DNA of 64,000 nt, from the NCBI RefSeq assembly GCF_013387465.1, contig NZ_VYGV01000001.1, positions 62,001 through 126,000 of the forward strand, in the 5' to 3' direction. Shown here in pieces: positions 63,997 through 64,000 of the stretch. Every line of letters begins with the position of its first letter. Within the stretch, counting starts at the first letter, position 1. A model generated the notes under the pieces. It searched no databases, had not been told where the DNA came from, and was given only the letters and a program-made list of their open reading frames with translations. This DNA is from Hydrogenophaga aromaticivorans (GTDB taxonomy: Bacteria; Pseudomonadota; Gammaproteobacteria; Burkholderiales; Burkholderiaceae_C). The position numbers were made by a program, and so were the translations under genes.

Positions 63997-64000
63997 ACTG

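Noticed and set aside
1..64000. CRISPR arrays, insertion sequences, prophage genes, tRNA or rRNA genes
   Set aside because: Read on both strands for regularly spaced repeats, transposase motifs and tRNA-like cloverleafs. None was convincing. The only regular repeats are the coding repeats of the H1-like gene and the short MraZ boxes.

Overview
The window looks like a chromosomal segment of a high-GC betaproteobacterium of the order Burkholderiales, most likely family Comamonadaceae (Hydrogenophaga/Acidovorax-like). I infer this from protein sequence character, gene order (ffh - ccsA-like - pilSR - ampD - nrdAB - histone H1-like gene), a meso-DAP type peptidoglycan pathway, an LPS gene (lpxC) and GC-rich palindromic repeats. 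Nearly all of it is core, housekeeping DNA. I see no phage, insertion sequence, CRISPR array, tRNA or rRNA, and no defence island.

Layout. 1-3227: osmoregulated periplasmic glucan genes opgG (5' truncated by the window edge) and opgH. 3266-5309 (minus): ffh and a small membrane protein. 5487-10465 (plus): cytochrome c assembly-like protein, PP0621-family protein, the type IV pilus two-component pair pilS-pilR, and ampD. 10466-15936: class Ia ribonucleotide reductase nrdA/nrdB behind a promoter overlapped by tandem NrdR boxes, then a repetitive histone H1-like gene with a strong terminator. 15956-22564 (minus): sugar kinase, zinc-ribbon/DUF3426 protein, prmA, accC, accB, a TlpA-type thioredoxin and an unknown gene. 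22655-24145: mpl, carrying an in-frame insertion that looks repeat-derived. 24160-31062 (minus): two unknown genes, a DAHP synthase preceded by an apparent aromatic amino-acid attenuator, a chromate pair (chrA with a rhodanese-ChrB protein) and tldD. 31128-33229 (minus): a beta-hydroxyacid dehydrogenase and rodA. 33252-39872 (plus): esterase, RNase II-type exonuclease, TonB-like protein, mtgA, an acyltransferase, a CDP-diglyceride synthase-like protein and ruvC. 40197-41054: two unannotated-type membrane proteins, the first behind a perfect FNR-type box.

41094-59905 (minus) is a complete division and cell wall (dcw) cluster, transcribed mraZ-rsmH-ftsL-ftsI-murE-murF-mraY-murD-ftsW-murG-murC-ddl-ftsQ-ftsA-ftsZ-lpxC. 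Most junctions from ftsL to ddl overlap by 1-11 bases, so translation is probably coupled. Its promoter region is AT-rich and holds four AAGTG boxes at exact 10-bp spacing, the pattern expected of an MraZ operator. 60195-63996 (minus): hslV-hslU protease and a long STAS-domain protein that may continue beyond the window.

How it works together: the window is rich in envelope growth functions. The dcw cluster makes and polymerises lipid II. RodA and MtgA add elongation and glycan synthesis. AmpD and Mpl recycle peptidoglycan fragments, OpgGH makes periplasmic glucans and LpxC commits to lipid A. No convincing new multi-gene system was found. The most interesting signals are regulatory or structural: the aro leader peptide and attenuator (27027-27154), the long hairpin filling the ftsZ-lpxC gap (42097-42222), the repeat-derived insertion in Mpl, the 100-residue insertion in MurD, the FNR-type box before an unknown membrane gene, and the MraZ and NrdR operators.
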